Shown here: positions 1-10,256 of the stretch, in pieces
Position numbering within the stretch: the first letter of the stretch is position 1
Layout: every line of letters starts with the position of its first letter
Assembly: GCA_023101885.1 (NCBI GenBank)
Contig: JALPQD010000640.1
Coordinates: forward strand, 609,527 to 673,526
DNA from: Typhlomys cinereus
Taxonomy: Eukaryota; Chordata; Mammalia; Rodentia; Platacanthomyidae
DNA: 64,000 nucleotides
Reading direction: 5' to 3'
Position numbers and translations under genes: made by a program
The notes under the pieces: generated by a model
Told to the model about the DNA's origin: nothing
The model's database searches: none
What the model saw: the letters and a program-made list of their open reading frames with translations, nothing else

Positions 1-881
1 AGGATGAGGCTGAGATATCACATTGATGATGATATACTGGTGAGGCTGTGATGCCCAGTGAGGTTATATGTCACCATGAGGCTGTGGTGTCACTGGTGCA
101 GCTATAATATCATGGTGAGCCTGTTCTATCAATGGTGAGTCTGTCAAGTCACAGTGAGGCTATGTCAGAGGTGTTTATGTGATGTCACTCTGAGGGTCTT
201 CTGTGGTCACAAGACTGATGTCACAATCGTTTGTGATATCACAGTGAGGCTGTGATGGTGCTGTCAGGTTGCAGTTTCACATTGAGGCTGTGAGGCACAG
301 TGTGCCTATGATGTCACAGTGAGGCTCTGATGGCACAATGATTTGTGTATCACTGGAGGGTAGGGGTTGCACAGTGAGGTTGTGATGTAGTGGTGAGGCT
401 GAAGTAATGAGGCTGTGATGTCACTATCAGGTTGTAATATCACTGGGGAAGTTGTGATGTCAGTATGGTTGTGAAGTCAATAGCAACATTGTGGTTTCAC
501 AGGGAGGCTGTCATGTTTCAGTGAGCCAGTGTGGTCGTGGTGGCTGTGGTGCCATAGTGAGGCAAGGTATGATATCAGTGATGAGGGATGTGTATGTGAT
601 ATCACCATGAGGCTATTATGGTAAGAGACAATGCTGATCACAAAAATTGTGATGTGACAGTGAGGCGATGGTGTCACGTCAGGTAGTAATGTAAGAGTGA
701 CGCTGTGAGGACACAGTGAGATACGATGTCACGGTGAAGGCACTGATTACACACTGATGTTGTGATGTCATTGGAGAGGTTTTATTGGCAGTGAGGCTGT
801 GGTGCTATTGGTGCTGCTGATGTCACAATGACTGTGAGGTCACTGGTGAAGGTAGGACAATCAAAATAAGGCTGGAATGTC
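1..881 (-). repeat. 19-20 bp satellite array, orientation A (first segment)
   Basis: Diverged tandem monomers read GTGAGGCTGTGATGTCACA on the plus strand, about 19-20 bp each. Typical variants have 'tcactggtgagg' (20 bp) in place of 'tcacagtgagg'. Strand is given relative to the CCTCACTGTGACATCACAG form. Neighbouring monomers differ by several substitutions and small indels, so this is an old array and not a freshly amplified one. No coding potential is visible: the unit length is not a multiple of three and stops occur throughout. A SINE interrupts it at 882. Confidence 0.93.
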
Positions 882-1087
882 CTGAGTTCGGATCCTAGAC
901 CCCACGTATAGACGCTAGGTGGAAGCAGGGGTGGCCTGTGTTTCAGGCCCTGGTGGGGCAAGCCTGTGATCCCTGGGCAGAGTAAACAAGGAGGAGGTGG
1001 GAGGGGTTCATGGTGGTTCCCGATTCATCCATGGTTCTACACACACACACATACACACGCATGATTGAATAAATAATAAAATTAAAA
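882..1087 (+). mobile_element. 5'-truncated B2/ID-like SINE with target-site duplication
   Basis: The insert begins at a point matching the B-box region of the full-length copy at 17584 ('cctgagttcggatcc'). It continues through the same tRNA-unrelated body ('acgtatagacgc', 'catggtggttc', 'ggttctacacac'), a short (CA)n, and an AATAAA-rich A tail ('gaataaataataaaatt'). The flanks carry an identical direct repeat, AAAATAAGGCTGGAATGTC, at 863-881 and 1088-1106 (up to 19 bp; the poly(A) edge is ambiguous). That is the hallmark of L1-mediated retroposition. The tRNA-like head is missing, so the copy has lost its internal A box. Confidence 0.88.
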
Positions 1088-1651
1088 AAAATAAGGCTGG
1101 AATGTCAGTGTGAGAAAGATGTCACACTGAGTCTGTGATGTCACTGGTAGGACTGTGATGTCAATGGTAAACTTATGTGACAGTATACAGGTGAGGCTGT
1201 GATGTCAAAGGCTATGTTGTCCCTGGTGTGACAGTGAGCCTGTGATTTCAAAGTGAGCTCTGATATCATAGGTGAGGCTGTGTTGTCATGATGAGGCTGT
1301 GTTGTCACACTGAGACAGTGATGTCACTGTGAGGGTTGTATGCCACTGTGGGCTGTTATGTCACCGTGAGATGATATCACTCTGGAAGCCTATGCTGTCT
1401 GTGCTGATGCTGTGGTATCCTAATAAGGCTATGTAGGATTCCAGTAGGGAGGCTGCAATGTTACAGTGAGGCTGTGATGTCAAAGTGCAGCTTGAGGTCA
1501 GTTTTAGGCTGCGATTTCTGAAATGATTCTGATGTGAGTTATGAGGCCAGATGTTCCATTGATGATGTGATATAACTGGTGAGGCTGTGATTCACAGTGA
1601 GGTTATGATGTCACCATGAGGCTGTGGTGGCACTGTGAGGCAGTATCACGG
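1088..1651 (-). repeat. Satellite array, orientation A, between SINE and MaLR LTR
   Basis: This continues the same diverged monomers (GAGGCTGTGATGTCA). It contains a decayed A-strand counterpart of the HOR marker near 1167 ('ggtaaacttatgtgacag', compare 'ggtgaacctattacttgacag' at 36461) and the marker 'gtgatataactggtgagg' near 1568. It stops at the TGTCATAG start of the LTR at 1652. Confidence 0.9.
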
Positions 1652-2064
1652 TGTCATAGTTAGGCACAGGTGTCATTTAGCTGTTGAAGATTTGAGCTCT
1701 GGGCACAGTTGTAGAGAGTTGATGGTTGAGTTAATCCCAAAGCAAACCTGAAGGAAATTGTCTAGCTGATGGGACCCAGCCGACAGTTGGTGGGATTAGA
1801 CCCTGGATAATCACAGAGAGCTGGTTGAGAGAGTTGGCATCTGTCTGTTCACTTGGCCAGACATGCTGGTCTAACTGGTAAGGATTGTCCATCTCTCAGC
1901 CATTATGCAGTGATGGTATGGTCAGTTCCCGCAGCCCTGGTGTGATGCATGATCTCCTGTCAAGCTGGACTGAGTACTGTAACTAGTAATCGTAAGAAAA
2001 TACTCCTGTTCCCTTAGGCTGTGTGATGGTCATTTTTTCAGTAACCATCAGGCAGACTGCAACA
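1652..2064 (+). mobile_element. 5' LTR of MaLR-like ERVL element
   Basis: The LTR starts TGTCATAGTTAGGCACAGG and ends ACTGCAACA. It is about 413 bp and has the canonical TG...CA ends. It is closely similar over its full length to 4004-4417 and 8259-8679, with shared blocks 'gagagttgatg', 'ggccagacatgctgg', 'ctctcagccatta' and 'gctgtgtgatggtcattt'. Immediately downstream, 'ttggtacccaggaagtgg' (from 2069) matches the primer-binding-site pattern usual after ERVL/MaLR LTRs. Family membership is inferred from architecture; the exact subfamily is not known. Confidence 0.85.
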
Positions 2065-3096
2065 GAATTTGGTACCCAGGAAGTGGGGTGTTGTGATAAA
2101 TCTGACTATGTGATTTTGTGGCTTTTGAATGATTCTGCTGGACAAAGTTGGAAATGCTTAGAATTTTCACTTTGTGGATTTACAAGTAATCATTCTTCGA
2201 GTTAGTGGGCCAATTGCTCAGAGAGATTGTTTGGGCCCAATTTGTGATTAGGACAAGGACTTTGGTAAAGCTGAATTTAAAGATGATGGACTGGTTTTTG
2301 ATAGAGGAGAGCTGTGTTGCAATCTTAAAGTTTGCATGTGCAAAGGGCAGCAGAATATCTTCTACTGTTGGAGAAATGAGTATCAGTAGGGAAATCCTAG
2401 TGACTTGCACTGGTTCAGTGGAAGATGTGAAAAACACTGTATAGCAAGTTCATGGTTTGAAAACTCAAATTCCTTCAGGGACTGAAAGCCCAAGTTAAAG
2501 CCATTTCTTGCCCTTTGGATTTTGGTAGCCTAAAAGAGGCTTTTCCAGCATCAGCATATTAAAGTTGGTACAGCTGCAGCTCCAGTGGACTAGGCTACGT
2601 TTCAACCTTGCTTTGGAATCTGGCAGCATCCCCAGGGGGTACAGGTTTTTCTGAATGATTTTAGGGGTTGGGAAAACAGCAAAAGCTTGGCACTAAGTGG
2701 CAGGCATAGAGTTCCTGCAAGAGAAGGTGAAGCTTATAGCTGCAGAGGCAAACCCAGTGTTGGAGATGCCAGAACTGTGGGATGTATGCTCAGGACTGTT
2801 GTGAGTGGAGATTCAGCCTGGTTCAAAGGAACTATGCTTTTACAACGTTGAGTTGCAAACTGGGACTGGGAATTCTTGAAATCTTTGAGCCACGGTGAAT
2901 ACATGATGAGCAACAGAAAATGGACATTGAAGAACAGGATGCAGTAATTTGCTGGACTTGGCTCTTAATTTAAATGTTTTCTTATTTTATCAAGATCCTT
3001 TTGTTTTAGTGTTTTATTTGTTTTAAAGTATTTAACTCATTCTGATTTAATACCCTTTTAAAGTTAAACAACTTTGAACTTTTAAAATGTTGGAAC

Positions 3097-3860
3097 CATT
3101 TTGCAAATGGGTGATTGACCCCTCCCTCACTCTGGTTTCCTACTTTTATTACATCTACCTTTGAATATACTCTTATAACAAGACTCTAGTTTAACAGCTT
3201 TTTATCTCTGGCCAGGGGGTGACATACAATACCCATCAGGATGGAGTGAAGGGCATTGCAGGAGCAGCAAAACTGCAAAAGAAAATCAACGAACCATAAT
3301 CCAGAGTTTCAGAGACTATATCAACCACCTAGAACTAGGCCAGCCTAATATCTCCCCATCCTGAAGCTTAGGGAAATTTGCGGAAGAGGGGTCGGTAAGA
3401 TTGTAAGAGCACAAGGATGGGAGGAGCAATGGTATGCAAGATATTCCACACAAGTTAGGGCTGAAGCAATCATAATAGGACTTTGCATGCCCTGCGCAAT
3501 GTCTCACACACTATTGACCCCACAAAGTCTAGCATTTGCTAAAGGCACCCAGAGACTTGGAGGCAAGGAATTGACAGCCATAGTAGTGTTCCTATGCTTA
3601 AGGGGAATACAGGAAAGGGTTCAGAGAAAAGCTACTGGATTCTTGTACGTCATTGGAGAGGAGGGCCCAGAGGAGAGTCTGGCAGGCACATTAAAAGATT
3701 CTTCGAGGTTTGGCAGGGAGGCACTGGGAATAGGAGGGAGGGTGAGGAGGGGGGAGGGGGTCGGGAAAGGGAGGGAGGGAACCAGTGTACCTATTAAGTT
3801 TGTATGAGTGGAAATAATAATAAAAAAGTTAAAAATAAATAAATAAACAAACAAATAAAT
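3097..3860 (+). mobile_element. Nested poly(A) retroposon, probably a 5'-truncated L1 3' end
   Basis: The segment is bounded by a 13-bp exact direct repeat, AAAATGTTGGAAC, at 3084-3096 and 3861-3873. It ends in an A-rich tail (AAAAATAAATAAATAAACAAAC-like, about 3820-3860). These are the marks of target-primed reverse transcription. Near the 3' end lies a purine run rich in G (about 3725-3780), as in rodent L1 3' untranslated regions, followed by a short AT-rich stretch with AATAAT/AATAAA. No ORF2 domain is recognisable, so L1 identity is inferred from the G-rich tract, tail and target duplication. Another poly(A) retroposon is possible. Confidence 0.68.
3725..3780 (+). other. G-rich polypurine tract, candidate G-quadruplex
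   Basis: On the plus strand this is almost pure purine with many runs of three or more G separated by 1-4 bases (ggagggagggtgagg, then a six-G and a five-G run, then gggaaagggaggg). It satisfies the usual G3+N1-7 rule with more runs than needed. It belongs to the nested retroposon. Confidence 0.8.
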
Positions 3861-4003
3861 AAAATGTTGGAACTGTAATTTTAAAGAGAACATTTAAAAT
3901 TTGTCCATGGAATGATTTTTTATTTTTTAATATCTATGGGGACAAGGAAAGGATACAGATTAAAAGCGCTATTGTTTTTGTGTCAAGTTGACAAGGGGTG
4001 GAG

Positions 4004-4417
4004 TGTCATAGTTAAGCACAGGTGTCAACTTGACGGTCGAGGGTTTGAGTCCTCGGCACAGTTAGAGAGTTGATGTTAAGTCCAGAGCAAACCTGAAGGA
4101 GATTGTCTAGCTGATGGGAAATGCCCAGCCCATGATGGTGGGATTAGACCCTAGATAAATCACAGAGAGCTGGAGAGAGTGGGCATCCTTCTGCATACTT
4201 GGCCAGACATGCTTGTCTGGCAATTAAGGATTGTCTATCTCTCAGCCATTATGCCATTATGGTATGGTCAGTTGCCTTGGCCCTGGTGTTGATGCATGCT
4301 CTCCTGTCAAGGTGGACTGAGAACTGTAACCAGTAATCATAAGCAAATTAACTCCTTGTTCCCTTAAGCTGTATGATGGTCATTTTTTCAGTAACCATGC
4401 AGGCGGACTGCAATACA
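4004..4417 (+). mobile_element. 3' LTR of the MaLR-like element
   Basis: It starts TGTCATAGTTAAGCACAGG right after the polypurine tract and ends near 'gcggactgcaataca'. It pairs with the LTR at 1652. By eye the two differ at roughly one base in ten plus small indels, so the insertion is old. No clean 5-bp target duplication could be matched at the outer edges. Confidence 0.84.
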
Positions 4418-7400
4418 TGATGATCCTGGCCCATCAGTGATGAGGCTGTGATGTCACAATGAGGCTGCATTGGCACAGTGTGGCTGTGATGTCATAGTGA
4501 GATTGTGATGTCAGTAGTGATTTACTTTCACAGTGAGACTATGTCATTGGTGAGGCTGTATTATCACTGGTGAGGCTCTAATGTCACAGTGAGTTTATTG
4601 TGTCAGACTGAAGCTGTGATGTCACAGTGAAGCTAAAATGTCAGAGGTGAAGCTTTATGTCACAGCGATGCTTTGATGGCACAGTATTGCTAGATGTCCA
4701 AATGAGGCTGTGATGTCACTGGGGAAGTTGGGAAGTCACAGTGAGGTTTTGATGTCAATAGCGACACTGTGGTTTCACAGGGAGGCTGTCATGTTTCAAT
4801 GAGCCTATGAAGTCAGTGGTGAAGCTGTACTGTCATAGTGAGGCTAGGTTGGCTGTCAGGGATGAGGGTGTGATGTCCTATTGAGGCCCTGATGTCAGGG
4901 CTTTCTGTGAGACCTCAGTGAGGCTGTGATGTTAGTGGTGATCTTTGGATTTTGCGGTGAGGATAGGACATCAGTGATGATGTTGTGCAATCACACTGAG
5001 GCTGTGCTGTCAGAGAAGAGGCTGTGATGTCACTTTGAGGCTGTGTTGTTACAGTGAGGTAGTGATATCAGTTTGACTATGATATCAGTGGTTAGGGTGT
5101 GATGTCAGAATTGAGGCTGATGTCAGTGATGAGGCTGAGATGTCATAGTGAGACTGGGATCTTACTGGTGAGACTGTGGTGAGACTGTGATGCCAAAACA
5201 AGGCTGTGATATCACTGTTGAGTCTGTCATGTGACCATGAATCTGAGATGTCAGTGATGAGGCTGTGGTGTCATAGCAAGGCTAGACAGGATATCTGTGG
5301 TGTCACAGATTCAGAGGTTAGTGTGATATATCACAGTGAGGCTGTGATGTCAGAGGTGAGACTTTGATGTCAATGTGAGGCTGTAACATCACTGTGAAGC
5401 TGTGATGTCACTGTGAGGCTGTGAGGTCACTGTGAAAGATATAAGTGGCAAAGCTTGTTTCACCATGAGGCTCTGATGTAAAAGGTGAGTATATGATGTA
5501 ATAGGTCAGCCTATGGTCACAGGGAAGCTGTGAAGACATTGTGAGGCTGAGATATATGTGGGAGGATTGTTGTCAGAATGAGGCAGTGATATAACATGTG
5601 AGGTTTTGTTGTCATGCTTTTTGATGTCAAAGTTATGATGTCACAGCTGAGGCTATCAACTCACTGTGAGCCTGTGTTATGTGTTGTGAGGCTGTGGTGT
5701 CATAGTAAGGCTAGGTAGGATACCAGTGTTGAGGCTGTGATTTCACAGTGTGGTGATGATATCACCTCACCGTGAGGCTGTGATGTCACAGTGAGGCTGT
5801 GATGTCACAGTGAGTCTGTGAAATCACAGTGATGCTTTCATATCAGTGGTGAGGCTGTGATGTCACAATGCTAGGGCAAGACCAATGTCCCAATGAGGCT
5901 ATGATCTAACAGGTGATCCTGTGGTGTCAGTGTGCAGGCTGTGAGGTCACTGTAAAGCTATGATGTCACAGTGACACTCTGATGCCAGCTCTGATTCTAT
6001 GAGATATCAGTGAGTCTGTGACACGAGGGGTGATGCTTGGATTTCACATTGAGGTTAGAACATCTTTGGTGAGGCTGTGAAGTCACACTGAGTGGGTGAT
6101 GTCAGAGTGAGCCTGTCATGTCACTGGTGAGGCTGTGATGTCATCATGAGACTGTGCTGGTAAAGTGTGGCTGTGATGTCACAGTTAGGCTATGATGTCA
6201 GAAGTGGAGCATTATGTCACAGTGAAACTTTGATGGGACTGTATAGCTGTGATGTCAAAATGATACTGTGATGTCACTGTGAGGTTTTGATGTCACTGGG
6301 GAATTTGTGATGTCACAGTGAGGTTGTGGTGTCTATAGCAACACTGTGGTGTTATAGGGAGGATGTCAGGTTTCAGTGAGCCCATGATGTCAGTGGTGAG
6401 GCTGTGGTGCCATATTGAGACTAGATAAGATGTCGTGATGAGGGTGTAATGTAACTTTGAGATTTCAGAGGTGAACCAGTGATGTCATAGTGTGGCTGTG
6501 ATAAAATAGTTAAGATATAATGTCAGAGTCGATGCTGTGAAGTCATGGGCAATCATTTCAGAGGTGAGCATTTGATGTCATAGTGAGGCTGTCATGTCAC
6601 AGTGAGGCTATAACCTCACAGGTGAAGCTGTGATGTCACAGTGAGGCTGTGGTGTCACCAGTAATGCCATGATATCACAGTGAGGCTGTGATGTCAGTGG
6701 AGTGAGACTATGACATCACAGTGAGGATATGATTTCAGTGGTTAGGCTGTGATATCAGAATAAGGCTGAAGTGAGTAATGAGGGCATGATGTCAGAGGAA
6801 TGCTGACATGTCACTAATGAGGCCGTGATGCCACCACAAAAGTTTGATGTTACCGTGTGGCTGTGGTGTCACTGTGAGCCTGTGATGTCACAGGGAGTTG
6901 GTGATGTCAAAGTGGAGGCTATGAGAACACAATGAGACTGTGATGTCTGTGGTAAGTCTGTCTGATGTTACAGTGACGCTATGAAGTCCATGGTGATTCT
7001 GTGATGTTACATTTAGGCTGTGATGTCACAGTGAGGCTATGTCAGTGGTGTGTACGTGATATCACCATGAGCCTACTATGTGCATTGCAAAACTGATGTC
7101 ACAGTGAGTTTGTGATGTCACAATGAGTCTGTGGTATCAGTCAAGTTGTAATGTCACATTGAGGCTTGATGACACTATGAGGTTGTGGTGGCACTGTTGA
7201 GTCTGTCATGTGACTGTGAGCCTGAGATGTCAGTGATGAAGCTGCAGTGATATAGGTTGGCTAGGCAGCATGTCTGTGATGTCAATGATGCTATGATTTC
7301 AGAGGTTACCCTGTTTTGTCACATTGAGGCTGTTATGTCAGAGGTGAGGCTGTAATGTCACAGAGAGACTGTGATATATCACTGTGAAGCCATGATGTCA

Positions 7401-8258
7401 CTGTGAGTCTGTGACTTAATAGACAGGTTGTGATGTCATACTGAGGCTGTGAGGTCACTGTGAAAGTTGTGATGCCAGTGGAGAGGCTGAATTCTCCATG
7501 AGGCTGTGATGTAACAGGTGAGTCTATGATGTAACAAGTTAGACTGTGAGGTCATAGTGAGGCTGTGAGGTCACTGTGAGGCTGTGATATCTGTGGGAAG
7601 ATTGATGTCTCATTGTGACAGTGATGTAACATGTGAGGCTGTAGTGTCACTGTTTATGATGTCAAAGGCTATGCTATCACGGCTTAGGCTGTCATTTCAT
7701 TGTGAGCCTGTGCTATCTGTGGTGAGGCTGTGGTATCAAGTTAAGACTAGGTAGGATAACAGTGGTGAGATTGTGATGTTCCAATGTGGCTGTGATGTCA
7801 CCATGAGGCTCTGATGTTACAGTGAAGCAGTGATGTCAGAGTGAGGATGTGTTGGTACAGTATGGCTGTGATATCACAGTGAGGTTATGAAGTCACAGTG
7901 AGTCTGTGATGTCACTATGAGGTTGGGATGTCACTGGGGAAGTTGTGATTTCACAGTGAGGTTGTGATGTCAGGGTTGATGCCTGCATTTCACAGTGAGG
8001 TTGTGATGTTAATAGCAACACTGTGGTGTCACAGGGAGGCTGTCACATTTTTGTGAGCCAGTGAGATCAGTGGTGTGCCTTTGGTATCATATCAAGTCTA
8101 GGTACTATGTCAGTGATGAGGATGTGATTTCACAATGAGGCTATGTTTTCAGAGGTGATCCTGTGATGTCATGGTGAGGCGGTGATGAAACGGTGAAGCT
8201 ATATCGTCAAAGGTGAGCCTGTGATGTTAGTGGTGAGGTTGATATCACAATGAGGCTG
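4418..8258 (-). repeat. Satellite array, orientation A (second segment)
   Basis: These are uninterrupted A-orientation monomers, with local stretches close to the consensus (for example 5770-5830, where GTGAGGCTGTGATGTCACA repeats in tandem). Variant monomers recur in ordered sets. The set 'gtcaatagc.gacactgtggt.tcacagggaggctgtca' appears near 4755, 6335 and 8010, and again in the other A block near 35630. This shows a higher-order level of about 1.6-1.7 kb locally. No gene is seen. Confidence 0.93.
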
Positions 8259-8679
8259 TGTCGTAGTTAAGCACAGGTGTCAACTTGACTGTTAATGGTT
8301 TGAGCTCTGGGCACAGATGTAGAGAGTTGTTGGTTGAGTTAAGCCCAGAGCAAACTTGAAGGAGATTGTCTAGCTACTGAGTAAGACCCAGCCCATGATG
8401 GGTGGGATTAGGCTCTGGATAAATCACAGAGAGCTGGTTGAGAGAGTGGGCATCCTTCTGCATACTTGGCCAGACATGCTGGTTTAGCAATTAAAGATTG
8501 TCCATCTCTCAGCCATTGTGCCGTTATGGTGTCCAGTTCCCTCAGCCCTGGTGTTGGTGTGTGCTCTCCTGTCAAGCTGGACTATGAATTATAAGCAGAC
8601 TCTCATAAGAGAATAAACTCCTTGTTCCCTTAAGCTGTGTAATGGTCATTTATCAGTACCATGCAGACTGACTGCAACA
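8259..8679 (+). mobile_element. Solo MaLR-like LTR
   Basis: This is a third copy of the LTR family seen at 1652 and 4004. It starts TGTCGTAGTTAAGCACAGG and ends ACTGACTGCAACA. It is flanked directly by satellite on both sides with no internal sequence, so it is a solo LTR, probably left by LTR-LTR recombination. It lies in the same orientation as the composite element 4 kb upstream. Confidence 0.85.
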
Positions 8680-9338
8680 AGTTGTGATGTCACTGGTGAA
8701 TGTGTGATATCTCAATAAGGTTGGAATGTCAGTGGTGAGAAAGATGTCATAGTGAGTCTATGATGTCACTCTGGTGAGGCTATGATGTCAGTGGTGAACC
8801 TATTTCATGACAGTAATCCTGGCGAGGCTGTGATGACAGATTGTGTTGTTATTGGTATGGCCGTGATGTCTGTGTTCTGACTAATGTCCGAGGTGACACT
8901 GATGTCACAGGTGAGGCTGTGCCATTATTGGTGAGGTTGTGATGTCACAGTGAGGCTGCGATTTCACTATGAAATTTGGATGGTAACATGAGGTGATATC
9001 AATTTGGATGCTGTGATGTCACAGTGAGGTTGTGATGTAAGTTGGAAGACTGATGTTACAATGAGCCTAGGATGTATCAGGTGAGCCTGTGGTGTCACTG
9101 GGATGGCTGTGAAGTCACTGTGAGGCTGTGATATCACAGTGAGGCTTTGAGGTCAGGGCTGATTCTATGAGATGTCAGTGAGGCTGAGATATAAGGAGTG
9201 ATGCTTGGATTTCACAGAGAGGTTAGTACTTCAGTGATGAGGCTGTGCAGTTGCACTGAAGCTGTGATATCATTGTAAGGCGGTGATGTTACTGTGAGGT
9301 TGTGGTATCCCAGTGAGTGTGTGATATCAGTCGTGATG
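8680..9338 (-). repeat. Satellite array, orientation A, up to first polarity switch
   Basis: A-orientation monomers including the HOR marker 'ggtgaacctatttcatgacag' (8793), which is the reverse complement of the 'ctgtcatgtaataggttcacc' marker of the B blocks. The orientation ends around 9330-9342. Confidence 0.9.
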
Positions 9339-10043
9339 ACAGTGACATCACAGCCTATTGTGACATTACAGCCATACCGTGCCATCAAAGCATCACTGTG
9401 ACATAAAGCTTCATCTCTGATATCATAGCCTCACTGTGATATCGCAGCATCAGTTTATCGAAATAAACTCACGATGATATTAGAGCCTCACCAGTGACAA
9501 TACACCCTCACAAATGACATATCTCCCTGTGGAAGCATGGTCATTACTGACATAACTTCACTGTGACATCACAGCCACACTGTGCCAGCAGCTTAACTGT
9601 GACATCAAAGCCTCTCCACGATAGGACAGGCTCACCATGATATTACATCCTCACCAGTGACATCACAGCCTCCTGGTGACATCATAAACTCACTGTGGGA
9701 TCACAGCCATAATACTTATATTATATCACATCATCAATGCGATATCTCAGCCTCATCTGAAATCACAGCCTAATCACGGCTACACTAGAACATCACAGCC
9801 TCACAGTGAACTCACAGCCTGCCCACTGAAACCATAAGCTCACCTGTTACATCATAGCTTCATTGTGACATCTGTCTTGCCACTGATATCATAGCCTCAT
9901 GGTGACATCACAGCTTAAAGAGTGATATGATCTCACAGTGACATGACAGCCCACAGTAACAAACAACCATCAAAGTGACACCATAGCATTCCTGTGACAC
10001 ACAGCCTCACCAGTGTCAGCAGAGCCTCACTCGTGTCATCAGC
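9339..10043 (+). repeat. Satellite array, orientation B (first segment)
   Basis: From 'agtgacatcacagcctattg' onward the plus strand reads GTGACATCACAGCCTCAC. Variant monomers include 'gccataccgtgccatcaaagcatcactgtgacataaag' (9382), a block that recurs at 17556, 21210, 28650, 45005, 52550 and elsewhere. Confidence 0.92.
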
Positions 10044-10256
10044 ATCCACGGGTGAATTTGAGAACAACCATGGACTGCCTCAACCTCCACCTTGTTTACT
10101 TTGCCCTGGGATTCACAGGCTCTGCCCTACCAGGACCAGAAATGCAGGCCGCCCCAGCTTCCACCCAGCTTCTATACATGGGATCTAGTATCCAAACTCA
10201 GGACCTTCTACCTGCAAGGCAGAGGCTTACTTAACCTCTGAGCCATCTTTCCAGCC
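10044..10256 (-). mobile_element. Inverted B2/ID-like SINE fragment
   Basis: The reverse complement starts GGCTGGAAAGATGGCTCAG, the tRNA-like head with an A box. It continues through the B-box region 'ggtcctgagtttggat' and the body motifs 'ggtggaagctggggcggcctgc' and 'gtagggcagagcctgtgaatccc'. The 3' (CA)n and A tail are missing (it stops at the motif matching 'aattcatccgtgg'), and no clear target duplication is visible. So the 3' part was lost after insertion. The open frame at 10013-10234 is an antisense reading of this SINE and not a gene. Confidence 0.87.

Larger units (their letters stand above)
2065..4003 (+). mobile_element. MaLR-like internal region (non-coding), carrying a nested retroposon
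   Basis: This is the internal part between two LTRs of one family. It begins with the PBS-like 'ttggtacccaggaagtgg' and ends with a purine-rich tract, 'acaaggggtggag' (3991-4003), directly before the 3' LTR, as expected for a polypurine tract. Removing the nested insert 3097-3860 leaves about 1.2 kb. That is in keeping with MaLRs, which lack pol and env and depend on other elements. Open frames here (for example 2023-2205 and 2205-2444) are short, start in LTR or PBS sequence and match no retroviral domain I recognise. Confidence 0.78.

Noticed and set aside
3487..3893. Frames of 67-106 residues in the nested retroposon
   Set aside because: They overlap the G-rich tract and A tail, have low-complexity content, overlap on opposite strands and contain no known domain.
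5770..5830. CRISPR-like regular repeats
   Set aside because: The repeats are head-to-tail without unique spacers, and the host context is mammalian.
8251..8690. Target-site duplication of the solo MaLR-like LTR
   Set aside because: Flanks 'ggctg' and 'agttg' are only partly alike, too weak to claim.
10013..10234. Proline-rich frames near 10 kb
   Set aside because: They lie entirely in the inverted SINE fragment.
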